Part shown: positions 1 through 8,143 of the stretch, one piece after another | Layout: each line of letters opens with the position of its first letter | How positions within the stretch are numbered: position 1 is the stretch's first letter | Notes under the pieces: model-generated | The model's input: the letters and a program-made list of their open reading frames with translations, nothing else | The model's database searches: none | Told to the model about the DNA's origin: nothing | Assembly: GCA_964481775.1 (NCBI GenBank) | Contig: CAYZUX010000003.1 | Span: forward strand, 19,907-83,906 | Direction: 5' to 3' | Source: OLB16 sp964481775 | Lineage (GTDB): Bacteria > Hinthialibacterota > Hinthialibacteria > OLB16 | Length of the DNA: 64,000 nucleotides | Made by a program: the position numbers and the translations under genes

Positions 1-1335
1 GCATTTCTGCACCTTCTGGTTGAACCATTCCGGAAGAATCCTGAACATTTCGTAGGGCTTGAGCCCAATCATGAGCATGAGATTGCAGTCGAGGAAGATG
101 GCAGCAAAGGTGACTACAACCTGAAAATGGTTGAGGGTTTTTATGACTATCTTCACAGAAGAACTGGGGGTAGTTCGAGCGAGGTTTCACGTCTTTACGG
201 CATTTCCCTGGAAGAGCTCGGTGGCTATTTCGATGCACCCCGGAACTGGCAACGCGGAGGATGGGATGATTACAACGACGCTAATCCATTCTACAAGGAA
301 TGGATCGCTTACAACCGGCATGTAGTCAACCGCCGTCTCGCTCAGACTTACCGCGAAGCCCTGTTGGCCGGATTCCCCCCGGATAGTATCCTGTCCCACC
401 AGATTCCCGATGTGTATGCCTTGGGTTCTCTTCAGTCCTTCAGTACTGTTCTGTCACGCTTCTCGCCCATCGATTACGCCATGACAGCGGGAGTGGGTTT
501 CGGATTTACCCGTTATGGTGTCTGGTACCAGGATAAAGAGAACATCGTACAGGCTTCACGGGACTCCGGCTTCGGTATGTATTCGATTGGTGAATACCAG
601 GCCCTGACTCCAAGCATCAAGGATGCCTCTGGTCAGTTGTTCTATATCCACCAGAATGGTGGTTATAGTGTTCACTGCATGCGTTGGCCCGAAGGACATG
701 ACAAGGGGTATAACGCTTCCATGCTGGAAGCCTTGCGCTGGTTACTGGAAAAGGATCCGCCCAGGCCTGGCGTCACAGGTGGTGTGGGGCAGGTCAGACC
801 ATTCCAGGAAGGGAAACGAAGGTACAACATCGTCAGTATCGGCACTGGTCTGAATCATCAGGGACTGCTCAAGAGTGTCAATAGCGATGGCACTTGGGAG
901 GGAACTGTCTATGTGACTCCATTCCGTGCCCACATCGGGGTTTCCGAGGTTGCCCTGTTGAAAGAGAATGGAGTTATCCTTTCTGAAGGTGTTGATGATT
1001 TACGGCCTGGAGAACAGTTGGAATTCGTGGCCGAAGCAACTTGCGCCGGCCCGGATGGCCACCTGCGATTCAGTGTTCTCAATGACAACTTGCCGTTGCC
1101 AGGCCTTGTCGCGGAGATACCCCTTGGAGTAGGGCAGAAAAGTGTGAGATATGTGCTGCGGATCCAATTGACTACACCAGAGATCCGCTTGTGTGTTGAA
1201 CCCACGGATTCAGTGGCACTCACGAATGTCCACCTGTACCGGGAAACACAGCAGGTGGTAGCGCCCCATATCGGCATCACCGCCGCAGAGCCGCATCAAG
1301 GAGGGATTACCTTCGATATCCTGCCTGCTGATTAA
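1..1335 (+). CDS. C-terminal part of a putative glycoside-hydrolase-like protein (5' truncated)
   Basis: The frame is open from the first base, so the gene begins outside the window; the Met at 127 is internal and has no ribosome binding site. The visible 444 residues begin with an acidic stretch, followed by a Trp/Tyr-rich part (RNWQRGGWDDY, FYKEWIAYNRHVVNRR) of the kind seen in TIM-barrel glycosidases, then a beta-rich C-terminal 150 residues that could be an accessory sandwich domain. No membrane segment is visible in this part. I cannot assign a GH family. The neighbouring prepilin genes run on the opposite strand and give no functional hint. Coding is certain; the function is a guess from composition. 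Confidence 0.75.
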   Translation, partial: AFLHLLVEPFRKNPEHFVGLEPNHEHEIAVEEDGSKGDYNLKMVEGFYDYLHRRTGGSSSEVSRLYGISLEELGGYFDAPRNWQRGGWDDYNDANPFYKEWIAYNRHVVNRRLAQTYREALLAGFPPDSILSHQIPDVYALGSLQSFSTVLSRFSPIDYAMTAGVGFGFTRYGVWYQDKENIVQASRDSGFGMYSIGEYQALTPSIKDASGQLFYIHQNGGYSVHCMRWPEGHDKGYNASMLEALRWLLEKDPPRPGVTGGVGQVRPFQEGKRRYNIVSIGTGLNHQGLLKSVNSDGTWEGTVYVTPFRAHIGVSEVALLKENGVILSEGVDDLRPGEQLEFVAEATCAGPDGHLRFSVLNDNLPLPGLVAEIPLGVGQKSVRYVLRIQLTTPEIRLCVEPTDSVALTNVHLYRETQQVVAPHIGITAAEPHQGGITFDILPAD

Positions 1336-1412
1336 CACTCAAGCAGTTTGACAGGAGGACAACACGATGACAGGACCTGATGAGGGTGGGCAGAAGGAAC
1401 GTTGAACGTGAC

Positions 1413-2777
1413 TTACGGGCCGGCATAGGCCAGGCCAGGTGAGGGCTTCTCGACCCACTCACGAACCTCGAAATAGGCGATCAGGCCGGTCTCCCCCAGG
1501 GCTTCATCGTAATGGAACTGGGCATTCCCGGAGACATTGACTTTCCCGCCCACCGCCGCACCAAAAATATGCCCCCCACCAGAGAAACTGATTTCGGCAT
1601 TGGGGGCATAGATCGCGCCGGCGAATCCAGCACCACCATTCACCTTGATATCGGTGTCCATATTTCCGCTGGAGTAGACGAGGAATTTCTCCGGCGGGCC
1701 TGCTCCGCCATTGTTGATGACGGTTCCACCCGAGAAATCCAGGCTACCATCTGTAAAAATTACCACATAGTCATTGACGACGAGTTTCGAGTTTCCATTG
1801 AGCAAAGCACTTGAAAGGTAGTAGACCTTGGGATTTTCCTTGGTACCTCCCGGCAGAGTCAGTGTGGCTCCAGCCTGGATGCTCAGTGATTTATTACCTG
1901 CATTGTAAGCATTAACCAATTGGCCATTTGGTTTCACAGCCTGGGGAATTTCGGCATTGTTATTGACGAGCTTGGCTTTCTCAACCGCATCGGAAACACT
2001 GGGAAGGTCAATCTGGGTCATCCCTCCCTCGACCTCACCTGTGATTTCAGAGTTCTGCCCTATCAACACAACCGAACCACCCGCGGAAGCATCTCCATCG
2101 ATGATGGGTGTTCCATTCAACCGGACATTCCCATTCGAACCTGAGTCTCCATTATTGGAGACATTGGTGACCGTGTTGTAATGTCCCTTGCGGGAATCAT
2201 AGCTGTTGACCACCGTGGTACCCCCCAGCTCCAGGTCATCATCGCTGAATAATCCCAATGAGAAGGTGGTGCGTGCTTTTGCGAGAACCTGGACCTGACG
2301 GACCTCACTCCCCGGACTATCGATCGTGGGGACTCCCGCGACTGCCGTGATGGTGGGTTCACTGTGACTGGTGATCGGAAAGGGGTAGTAGGTGCCCGCT
2401 CCACCCAGATTGATGTTGGAGCCCAACGGGATGGGATCCTGAATGCTGATACGGACTTCACCAATGGGCTGGTTGTCTGCATCCTTCAGAACTGTGGTGG
2501 GGTGAATGTAAAGGTCTGGATCGGATGTATTCCAGCCAGTCCAAAGCTTCTCCTTGTCGTAAGAGAGGTGCCATACCGCCTGCTCGATACCAGCCTCTGC
2601 AGCATGAAGCGCGGTGATGAAACGGCTCTCCCGATAGGCATTGGCATGCTGGAAAACGGATCGTTGTATGATGGTGGGGATGATCAAGGCAATGATCATG
2701 GTCAGAAAGAGAGCCATCAACATTGCCGCCCCTTTCTGCCTGGTGGGAAACATCAAAACCATTGGCTGAGCTACCAT
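1413..2777 (-). CDS. PilX-like pilus assembly protein with long beta-rich C-terminus
   Basis: 454 residues. After a short basic leader (PTRQKGAAML) comes one hydrophobic helix (residues about 18-40), as in PilX/PilW-type minor pilin-like proteins, followed by a helical AAEAGIEQAVW stretch typical of the PilX N-terminal family. Residues about 175-435 are Gly/Asn/Ser/Val-rich with short repeating strands (GNVRLNGTPIIDGDAS, GAIYAPNAEISFSGGG), resembling the polymer-like C-terminal domains common in such proteins from Gram-negative bacteria. A GGAGG sits 6 nt before the ATG. It lies 2 nt after the PilW-like gene, last in a three-gene operon. It probably sits in the inner membrane or a type IV pilus / type II secretion pseudopilus tip. 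No pilus ATPase or secretin is in the window. Confidence 0.8.
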   Translation of the reverse strand: MVAQPMVLMFPTRQKGAAMLMALFLTMIIALIIPTIIQRSVFQHANAYRESRFITALHAAEAGIEQAVWHLSYDKEKLWTGWNTSDPDLYIHPTTVLKDADNQPIGEVRISIQDPIPLGSNINLGGAGTYYPFPITSHSEPTITAVAGVPTIDSPGSEVRQVQVLAKARTTFSLGLFSDDDLELGGTTVVNSYDSRKGHYNTVTNVSNNGDSGSNGNVRLNGTPIIDGDASAGGSVVLIGQNSEITGEVEGGMTQIDLPSVSDAVEKAKLVNNNAEIPQAVKPNGQLVNAYNAGNKSLSIQAGATLTLPGGTKENPKVYYLSSALLNGNSKLVVNDYVVIFTDGSLDFSGGTVINNGGAGPPEKFLVYSSGNMDTDIKVNGGAGFAGAIYAPNAEISFSGGGHIFGAAVGGKVNVSGNAQFHYDEALGETGLIAYFEVREWVEKPSPGLAYAGP

Positions 2778-2779
2778 AT

Positions 2780-3556
2780 TCAGCCTCCTTCTGACGGCGA
2801 ATAGGGCGAGGCAGGAGTTTTCAATCCAAGCGCCTTCTTATTGCGCATGGTAGCCGCTCCCATCGTGGCGGCGATCGTCACATCCATCCGGTTACGATTC
2901 ATGTTGTCGATGAATGACCGGAGGGTCGGAAAGTCCATCCCATAGTCCAGAAGTTGATCCAAAACGATAAGGTCAGGATAATCCGAGCTGTCAACTACAG
3001 TGCCATGCGGCAATCGCAGGCCCGTTTTGCGCCCAGTGACCACCACCACTTCCAGGTCGCGGATGACAGTCAGATTGGTGACCTGGGAGATGGGCTTGCC
3101 TCCATAGAGAAAACCGAGTGCGACAATTGAATCATCCACAATCTCGGTGTGGAGAGGTTCGTCATCCTCCTCGGAAGCCCAGAGTTGACGAATGAGACCA
3201 CGCTCCTGGAGTCCGGTCTTGATGTTGTAGGTCACATACTGGAACTGCCCCGCCACGATCTCTCCGGTGGCATTCACAATGGGTTGACGCAAAACCAGGT
3301 TGGTGTTGTCAGTCGCAACAGTGCCCGCCCGGGGGATGACATTGGCCGAGAGATTGATGTCCTTGCAAACCCTCCCCATCGAGAGAAGAAGGTCTTCACG
3401 GAGGTTCTGGCTGATCTCATCCTGTGTTGAGAGAACCATAAACTGGCTGAATCCGGTAAAAACTGCTGAGAAAATCAGACCGGTAATCGTAAAGCTGACC
3501 AGCATTTCCAGGAGGGTAAAACCGTTTGGCCGTGTTTTTTCCATGGAGGGTGTCAT
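2780..3556 (-). CDS. PilW-like prepilin (type IV pilin N-terminal methylation motif)
   Basis: 258 residues. The N-terminus has the class III signal: NGFTLLEMLVSF, with cleavage expected after Gly12 and Glu at mature position +5, followed by a hydrophobic helix to about residue 35. This is the prepilin peptidase and N-methylation signature. The rest is a soluble, mixed domain with no motif I recognise, of the length usual for PilW-like minor pilins. The start codon overlaps the stop of the upstream prepilin gene by 4 nt (ATGA), indicating translational coupling. Likely role: minor pilin or pseudopilin initiating a type IV filament or secretion pseudopilus. Confidence 0.85.
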   Translation of the reverse strand: MTPSMEKTRPNGFTLLEMLVSFTITGLIFSAVFTGFSQFMVLSTQDEISQNLREDLLLSMGRVCKDINLSANVIPRAGTVATDNTNLVLRQPIVNATGEIVAGQFQYVTYNIKTGLQERGLIRQLWASEEDDEPLHTEIVDDSIVALGFLYGGKPISQVTNLTVIRDLEVVVVTGRKTGLRLPHGTVVDSSDYPDLIVLDQLLDYGMDFPTLRSFIDNMNRNRMDVTIAATMGAATMRNKKALGLKTPASPYSPSEGG

Positions 3557-4074
3557 GGATTGATTCCCTTCTTGGTGACCACAGTGGACTGCTTCACCAG
3601 GATGTTCCCTTTGGGTACCTCCTCCAGGGAGGTGTGAGGAGAAAGGTCTTTAGTGGCAATCACCAGGTGAAGGATTTTTGACTCGGTACGCCCCTGAAAA
3701 GAGCGAATGGTCAGGAAAACATCGAGGTTTTCACGCGCAAGACGGTCCTGGATATCCAGGAGAACCGCTTGCTGGAATTTCCCCAATGGCTCCATGTTGA
3801 GTTTCCCTTCCTCAACCAGTGGCAGGGCATCGAAGCTGGTGCAACGCAGGATTTCAAGGATCTGCCCGGCACTCCGAGCCGCCTCAAGTTCTGTCCTCGC
3901 CTCTTTCTGGGAAAGGATGCTGAAAGAGAAGGACATGCCCACCAGCAGGCCCACAGAGGCCAGAATCCCCATGGCCACCATGGTTTCAAGCATGGAGAAT
4001 CCACGCTGATTGGTGTGTGGTCTGAATCCTCCCCATGAAGACTTCATAGGTATATTCTGTGCTGGAATCACCAT
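3553..4074 (-). CDS. PilV-like prepilin
   Basis: 173 residues, first gene of the prepilin operon. Residues about 24-50 read QRGFSMLETMVAMGIL plus a hydrophobic helix, the classic prepilin cleavage/methylation motif with Glu at mature +5. About 23 residues precede the motif; this is a longer leader than usual, but leader length varies and an internal start could shorten it. The remainder is a small soluble domain compatible with PilV/GspI-type minor pilins. The 205 bp upstream (4075-4279) are AT-rich around 4140-4190 and probably hold the promoter, but I could not fix a convincing -35/-10 pair. Confidence 0.8.
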   Translation of the reverse strand: MVIPAQNIPMKSSWGGFRPHTNQRGFSMLETMVAMGILASVGLLVGMSFSFSILSQKEARTELEAARSAGQILEILRCTSFDALPLVEEGKLNMEPLGKFQQAVLLDIQDRLARENLDVFLTIRSFQGRTESKILHLVIATKDLSPHTSLEEVPKGNILVKQSTVVTKKGINP

Positions 4075-4279
4075 AATATCCCCTCATTTCAGCCAGTGTT
4101 CCAGCAAGAAACAGGCCTTAAAGCACAATTCTCAAAAAACCACGATATAATAGAATTCATGGATCAACCCAGTATATTCAACGACTGGACCGTGGAAAAA
4201 AACTTCACAAGAAAGGGGTCTAGGCTGTCTCAATCCGTCACATTGCGGGGTGACCCATTCGGGAGGAAACTTTGGTCTT

Positions 4280-5014
4280 CTATCTATGTTGGTGAGACAA
4301 AGGCAATTCCAGGTTGTTTTCCTCCAAGAGGTTTTGATCCGAAAGAATTGTCTTGGAAGAACCATCCGCAACCACCTTGCCATCACGGATCACAATGCAA
4401 CGTTGGCAGACATCCAAAATCAGGTCGAGGTCATGGGAGGCGATGATCTTGGAATGGGTAAAGGTGTTGAGCATGTTGATCAGAGAACGACGTGATTTGG
4501 GATCCAGATTCGCGGCCGGTTCATCCATGACCAGAATGTCCGGTTGCATGGCGATCACCGAGGCGATGGCCACTGAGCTTTTCTGCCCCACTGAAAGGTG
4601 ATGAGGAGGTTTGTCCTTGAGTTCGAGGCAATTCACGGTGGTGAGCGCTTCGATGACCCTTTCTTTCGCCGACTCCGGTGTCATCCCCAAATTGAGAGGC
4701 CCAAAGGCCACATCATCAAAGACAGTGGACATGAAGAGCTGTTCATCGGGATTCTGGAAGACGACGCCGACCTTTTTTCGGATTTCACGCCGGGTCTTCT
4801 TGTCAATTTCCAGATCTCCGATCCGCACCGACCCGGATGACGGTAACAGAAAGCCATTCATGTGCATCAGGATGGTCGACTTACCGGCTCCGTTGGCCCC
4901 CACTATACCCACGGACTCCCCATGGGTAATCCGGAAAGAAACACCCTTGAGGGCTTCGGTATCATCCGGGTACCTGAAAACCACATCCTTGAACTCGACG
5001 ATATGGTGGCTCAT
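4280..5014 (-). CDS. cbiO: Energy-coupling factor transporter ATPase for cobalt/nickel (CbiO type)
   Basis: 244 residues, full length for the family. Visible ABC motifs: Walker A GANGAGKS (39-46), Q-loop FQNPDEQLF (Q87), signature LSVGQ (140-144), Walker B ILVMDEP (160-166) and H-loop His194 in ASHD. The FQNPDEQLF string and partner genes identify the CbiO/EcfA branch. It hydrolyses ATP to drive metal uptake through CbiQ and CbiM. Its start overlaps the end of cbiQ by 4 nt. Whether the metal is Co2+ or Ni2+ cannot be told from this subunit. Confidence 0.92.
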   Translation of the reverse strand: MSHHIVEFKDVVFRYPDDTEALKGVSFRITHGESVGIVGANGAGKSTILMHMNGFLLPSSGSVRIGDLEIDKKTRREIRKKVGVVFQNPDEQLFMSTVFDDVAFGPLNLGMTPESAKERVIEALTTVNCLELKDKPPHHLSVGQKSSVAIASVIAMQPDILVMDEPAANLDPKSRRSLINMLNTFTHSKIIASHDLDLILDVCQRCIVIRDGKVVADGSSKTILSDQNLLEENNLELPLSHQHR

Positions 5015-5823
5015 CCCACCAGTCTCCGCGCCAAGGCACCAAGGGTATCCGTGACTGGAATGAAACGGAGACAGAACAGAAAGACAATGGAGAAGAGAAG
5101 AAAAGCGAGGTCAGAAAAACCGAAAACAAAGCGCCGGGTGAGAGGTATTCCTCCATCAAAGCCACGTGAAAGCATGGCGTAGTAGATCCGTTCGGCGCGT
5201 TCGATGGTCCTAATGAACAGGGTTCCCAGAATCCTCACGAAGACCTGGATGCCAGTCCCATGATTTCCGAAAGAACGCATATCACGGGCACGGATAATCC
5301 GCATCGTTTCCTCCATCATCAGGAAAAGATAACGATACAGGAAGAGCAATTGAGCGATGAAAGGGGCCGGAAGGCGCATCCAGCGCAGGGCATGGCAGAC
5401 ATTGTAAAAGGAGGTGGTGGCGATCAAGAGGAGTCCTGCACTGATCGTCAGAAGGGACTTGATCAGGATTGACAGGAATGAAAGCCAACCCCCGGAGACG
5501 GGTATCCCATACAACTCCAGAACAGTTTTCTCATCAAGGAAGGGATTGAAGATTCCGATGAAAATCGCGAATGGAGAAACAAGCAGGACACGTGTTAAAA
5601 CAAATTTCAGAGGAATATCACCCAATGTCATCAGCATGGCTGGAAACAGGAAAAAAGGAATCAGCGCGGAGACCTCATATTGGGGGAATGAGACCACCAC
5701 TACAATGAAAAGAAAGGTGGCAATGACCTTGGAACGTGGATCCAGGCGGTGGATAAAAGTGTCCTGAAATGAGAGACGGTCAAGATACCCGATATTGAAG
5801 TACTGCTGGTCGAAGGTCACCAC
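5011..5823 (-). CDS. cbiQ: Cobalt/nickel ECF transporter transmembrane subunit CbiQ
   Basis: 270 residues with several membrane segments (about 30-75, 95-140, 240-260). The T-component coupling region is visible around residues 170-225: RARDMRSFG and then YYAMLSRGFDGG, close to the Ala-Arg-Gly coupling motifs of CbiQ/EcfT. It links ATPase power strokes in CbiO to the metal-binding subunit CbiM. It sits between cbiM (40 nt upstream) and cbiO (4 nt overlap), in the usual CbiMQO order. Confidence 0.9.
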   Translation of the reverse strand: MVTFDQQYFNIGYLDRLSFQDTFIHRLDPRSKVIATFLFIVVVVSFPQYEVSALIPFFLFPAMLMTLGDIPLKFVLTRVLLVSPFAIFIGIFNPFLDEKTVLELYGIPVSGGWLSFLSILIKSLLTISAGLLLIATTSFYNVCHALRWMRLPAPFIAQLLFLYRYLFLMMEETMRIIRARDMRSFGNHGTGIQVFVRILGTLFIRTIERAERIYYAMLSRGFDGGIPLTRRFVFGFSDLAFLLFSIVFLFCLRFIPVTDTLGALARRLVG

Positions 5824-5863
5824 ACAGATCCCCAGCGAAGATGCCGATTCCCCATGACTCCCC

Positions 5864-6904
5864 TCAACGTCCGTGACTCCTGACCGTGCGGATACCGAGT
5901 CCCATCAAAATCGTGAACAAGAGCACAATGAAAGCTCCAAGGATTCCGGAAAGGGAGGTTCCCGGATCCACCGCTGGCCATGCGGGAACATGATCTTCCT
6001 CGGAAGCTGTCTCTCCAGACGGTTTGAAAGCGTAATCTGGCAGAAACGCGGTTTTTTCCTGGATATGCCCGAGCTTCTGAGCAAGCCCTTCATCCTCCCG
6101 GGCAAGCTCAGGCGAACCAGTGACTTTCTCGATGGACCACTCCAGGCCATCCGGATGGGTGGAGGCAAACCACGAAAGAGCTCCACCTGTTACCACGGTA
6201 AGGAGAACAAAAACTGTGACCACCTTCCAGAGGGTCACTTGCGGTGGTAGAGGTTGCGACTGGGTGACACTCCGGAGAATCTCGGGACGCAGATGACTGA
6301 CATAGTTGATGACTCCTGCCGTGATGAATCCCTCGATCAATCCAATTCCCAGGTGAATCGGTTGCATCAGAAGAAGGAAGGAACTGAAAGGCAATTCACT
6401 TCTGCCGGAAAGAACAGTCTCCAGAACGACCGCAAATGCGCCCAACTGCAGGGCGACCACCACGCTCGCAAGCGAAGCAATGAGGGTCCGTCGAGCAGTA
6501 GGATTCTCACCCACAAGAGGTTTGTAAACAAAAGGATAAGCCAGATAACAAGGGAAGAATCCCAGATTCCAGATGTTGCATCCCAAAGCCAGCAACCCAC
6601 CATCGGCGAAAAAGAGTGCTTGAACTGTCAGCACCGAAGCCACAGCGAGAAAAGCGGCATGCGGTCCCAGAGCAATGGCCAGGATCATTCCTCCGCCAAT
6701 ATGCCCGCTGGAACCAGTTCCGGGAATGGTGAAATTGATCATCTGGCCCGCAAAAATGAAAGCCGCAAGAACTCCCATCAAAGGGACCATCTTTTCATCA
6801 AATTGTCGCTTGAGATGGGTGGAGGCATAACCAATCATCCCTATCGACGCGGCCCAGAAGGTGGTTCCCACCGCGGGCGAGAGCAAGGCATCCGCCATGT
6901 GCAT
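5864..6904 (-). CDS. cbiM: Cobalt/nickel ECF transporter substrate-binding membrane protein CbiM with fused PDGLE (CbiN-like) domain
   Basis: 346 residues. The N-terminus MHMADALLSP carries the essential His2 that, with the amino terminus, binds Co2+ or Ni2+ in this family. Six to seven hydrophobic segments follow with the conserved GTGSSGHIGGG and DGGLLALGCNIWNLG regions. After about residue 225 there is one more membrane helix, the sequence HPDGLEWSIEK (PDGLE domain) and a final C-terminal helix: this is the CbiN-equivalent part fused to CbiM. The ATG is preceded by AAGGAG. First gene of the cbiMQO operon, divergent from the core MetE gene. Confidence 0.92.
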   Translation of the reverse strand: MHMADALLSPAVGTTFWAASIGMIGYASTHLKRQFDEKMVPLMGVLAAFIFAGQMINFTIPGTGSSGHIGGGMILAIALGPHAAFLAVASVLTVQALFFADGGLLALGCNIWNLGFFPCYLAYPFVYKPLVGENPTARRTLIASLASVVVALQLGAFAVVLETVLSGRSELPFSSFLLLMQPIHLGIGLIEGFITAGVINYVSHLRPEILRSVTQSQPLPPQVTLWKVVTVFVLLTVVTGGALSWFASTHPDGLEWSIEKVTGSPELAREDEGLAQKLGHIQEKTAFLPDYAFKPSGETASEEDHVPAWPAVDPGTSLSGILGAFIVLLFTILMGLGIRTVRSHGR

Positions 6905-6939
6905 GTTTCAGTCGTCTCCTTGTCCTGGCTTCATCCGCC

Positions 6940-7008
6940 ATTATACCCAGTTCAGCCGCCGTGAAAATAAACAGGGTTGACGCCAAGGGGGAAAGGGTTG
7001 TTTACAAT
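6940..7008. promoter_or_regulatory. Divergent promoter region between cbiM and the methionine-synthase-like gene
   Basis: On the minus strand a perfect -10 hexamer TATAAT lies at 6940-6945, correctly placed for cbiM, but its -35 is poor. On the plus strand TTGACG (6977-6982) and TACAAT (7003-7008) could serve the downstream gene, although the 20-nt spacer is longer than ideal. The whole divergent gap is only 133 bp; I see no room for, and no conserved boxes of, a cobalamin riboswitch. Confidence 0.4.
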
Positions 7009-7037
7009 GCTCCATTCCATCCCGGGAGGTTGAACCC

Positions 7038-8039
7038 ATGCGGCCCAGGATCCAGACCACGGTTGTCGGCAGTTACCCCATCCCAGACTGGATGGCGGCA
7101 CACCCCACCGAACAGGCCCTGATCGATGCCACTTCTGTCGTGCTCAAGGTCCAGGAAAATGCGGGAATCGATCTTGTGGTGGATGGCGAGCTTTACCGCT
7201 TCGACATCAACCACCCGGACACAAATGGGATGATCGAGTATTTCATCCGTCCGATCGAGAATATCCGGACCCAGTTTTCCCGTTCCGAACTGCTGCATTT
7301 CCGTGAAAATGAAGAGATGAACTTCCGTTCCAAACCCAGCGGCCTGGTCGAAGGCGAGATTGATGAAGGCACCCTCAATCTGCTGGATGATTACCGCCGG
7401 GCGCGATCTCTCACGTCTTACCCGCTCAAATTCACAGTCACCGGTCCCCATATGTTGTGCAAAACACTCCTTGATCTCCATTATCATTCCCGGCGAGATC
7501 TCTGCATGGCCCTGGCCGGAGTGCTGGCGGGACAAGTGGCCGAGATCGATGCAGAGGTGGTACAGATTGACGAGGCCAACATCACCGGGCATCCGGAAGA
7601 GATCGATTGGGCATTGGAGTGTATCAACCTGGTGCTGGATGCCATCCCAACCATACCCGCGGTTCACCTCTGCTTCGGAAACTATGCCGGCCAGACCATT
7701 CAAAAAGGGGGCTGGGACAGGTTGATCGGCTTCATCAGCGGATTGCACTGTGAACATGTCCTTCTCGAGGTGGCACACCGGGGTGACTGGGAGCTGGAAT
7801 ATCTGGCACGGATCAACCCGGAAGTGGGAATCGGTTTGGGAGTCATCGACATCAAGACGAACGTGGTAGAAACACCCGATGAGGTGGCGCGCCGGATCGA
7901 TGCGGCGGCGAATGTTCTCGGGGAAGAACGGATTCAGTATGTCAATCCAGACTGTGGATTCTGGATGTTGAAACGGAGTGTGGCTGACAGGAAGATCCGT
8001 GCGCTGGTGGAGGGCAGGGACTTATTCGAGGGGCGTTGA
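7038..8039 (+). CDS. Cobalamin-independent methionine synthase family protein, short core type
   Basis: 333 residues matching only the C-terminal catalytic half of MetE (a full-length enzyme is about 750). The zinc/homocysteine-activating ligands are all visible: His210 and Cys212 (HLC), Glu244 (LLEVA) and Cys306 (NPDCGFW). It begins TTVVGSYPIP, as in stand-alone core-MetE proteins. Full MetE uses methyltetrahydropteroyl-glutamates; some core-MetE proteins are known to take the methyl group from a methylated corrinoid protein instead. The divergent cobalt transporter makes that option worth considering here. GGGAGG lies 8 nt before the ATG. Activity on homocysteine is family-based; the methyl donor is unknown. 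Confidence 0.85.
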   Translation: MRPRIQTTVVGSYPIPDWMAAHPTEQALIDATSVVLKVQENAGIDLVVDGELYRFDINHPDTNGMIEYFIRPIENIRTQFSRSELLHFRENEEMNFRSKPSGLVEGEIDEGTLNLLDDYRRARSLTSYPLKFTVTGPHMLCKTLLDLHYHSRRDLCMALAGVLAGQVAEIDAEVVQIDEANITGHPEEIDWALECINLVLDAIPTIPAVHLCFGNYAGQTIQKGGWDRLIGFISGLHCEHVLLEVAHRGDWELEYLARINPEVGIGLGVIDIKTNVVETPDEVARRIDAAANVLGEERIQYVNPDCGFWMLKRSVADRKIRALVEGRDLFEGR

Positions 8040-8062
8040 AAAGACAGCACCCCCCGCCCTAA

Positions 8063-8085
8063 CCCTCCTTTGCAAATGGGGAGGG
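8063..8085. repeat. Intergenic C/G-rich palindrome
   Basis: CCCTCC (8063-8068) and GGAGGG (8080-8085) form a hairpin in the 104-bp gap before galT. A C-rich tract precedes it. It may act as a terminator for the upstream gene, although no T-run follows. Confidence 0.4.
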
Positions 8086-8143
8086 GGTACATTTCCCCCA
8101 ATCCCACTCCAAGCATACGGCGAGTGCGGTATGATCCCACTCT

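Noticed and set aside
4096..4446. 116-codon plus-strand frame over the end of cbiO and the gap behind it
   Set aside because: Antisense to a certain gene, no ribosome binding site, low-complexity translation.
6905..7037. Cobalamin riboswitch upstream of cbiM
   Set aside because: Only 133 bp are shared by two divergent genes and no B12-box-like sequence is visible.
7002..7778. 258-codon minus-strand frame
   Set aside because: Lies wholly within the core-MetE gene, which has its zinc ligands intact; mirror of its codon pattern.
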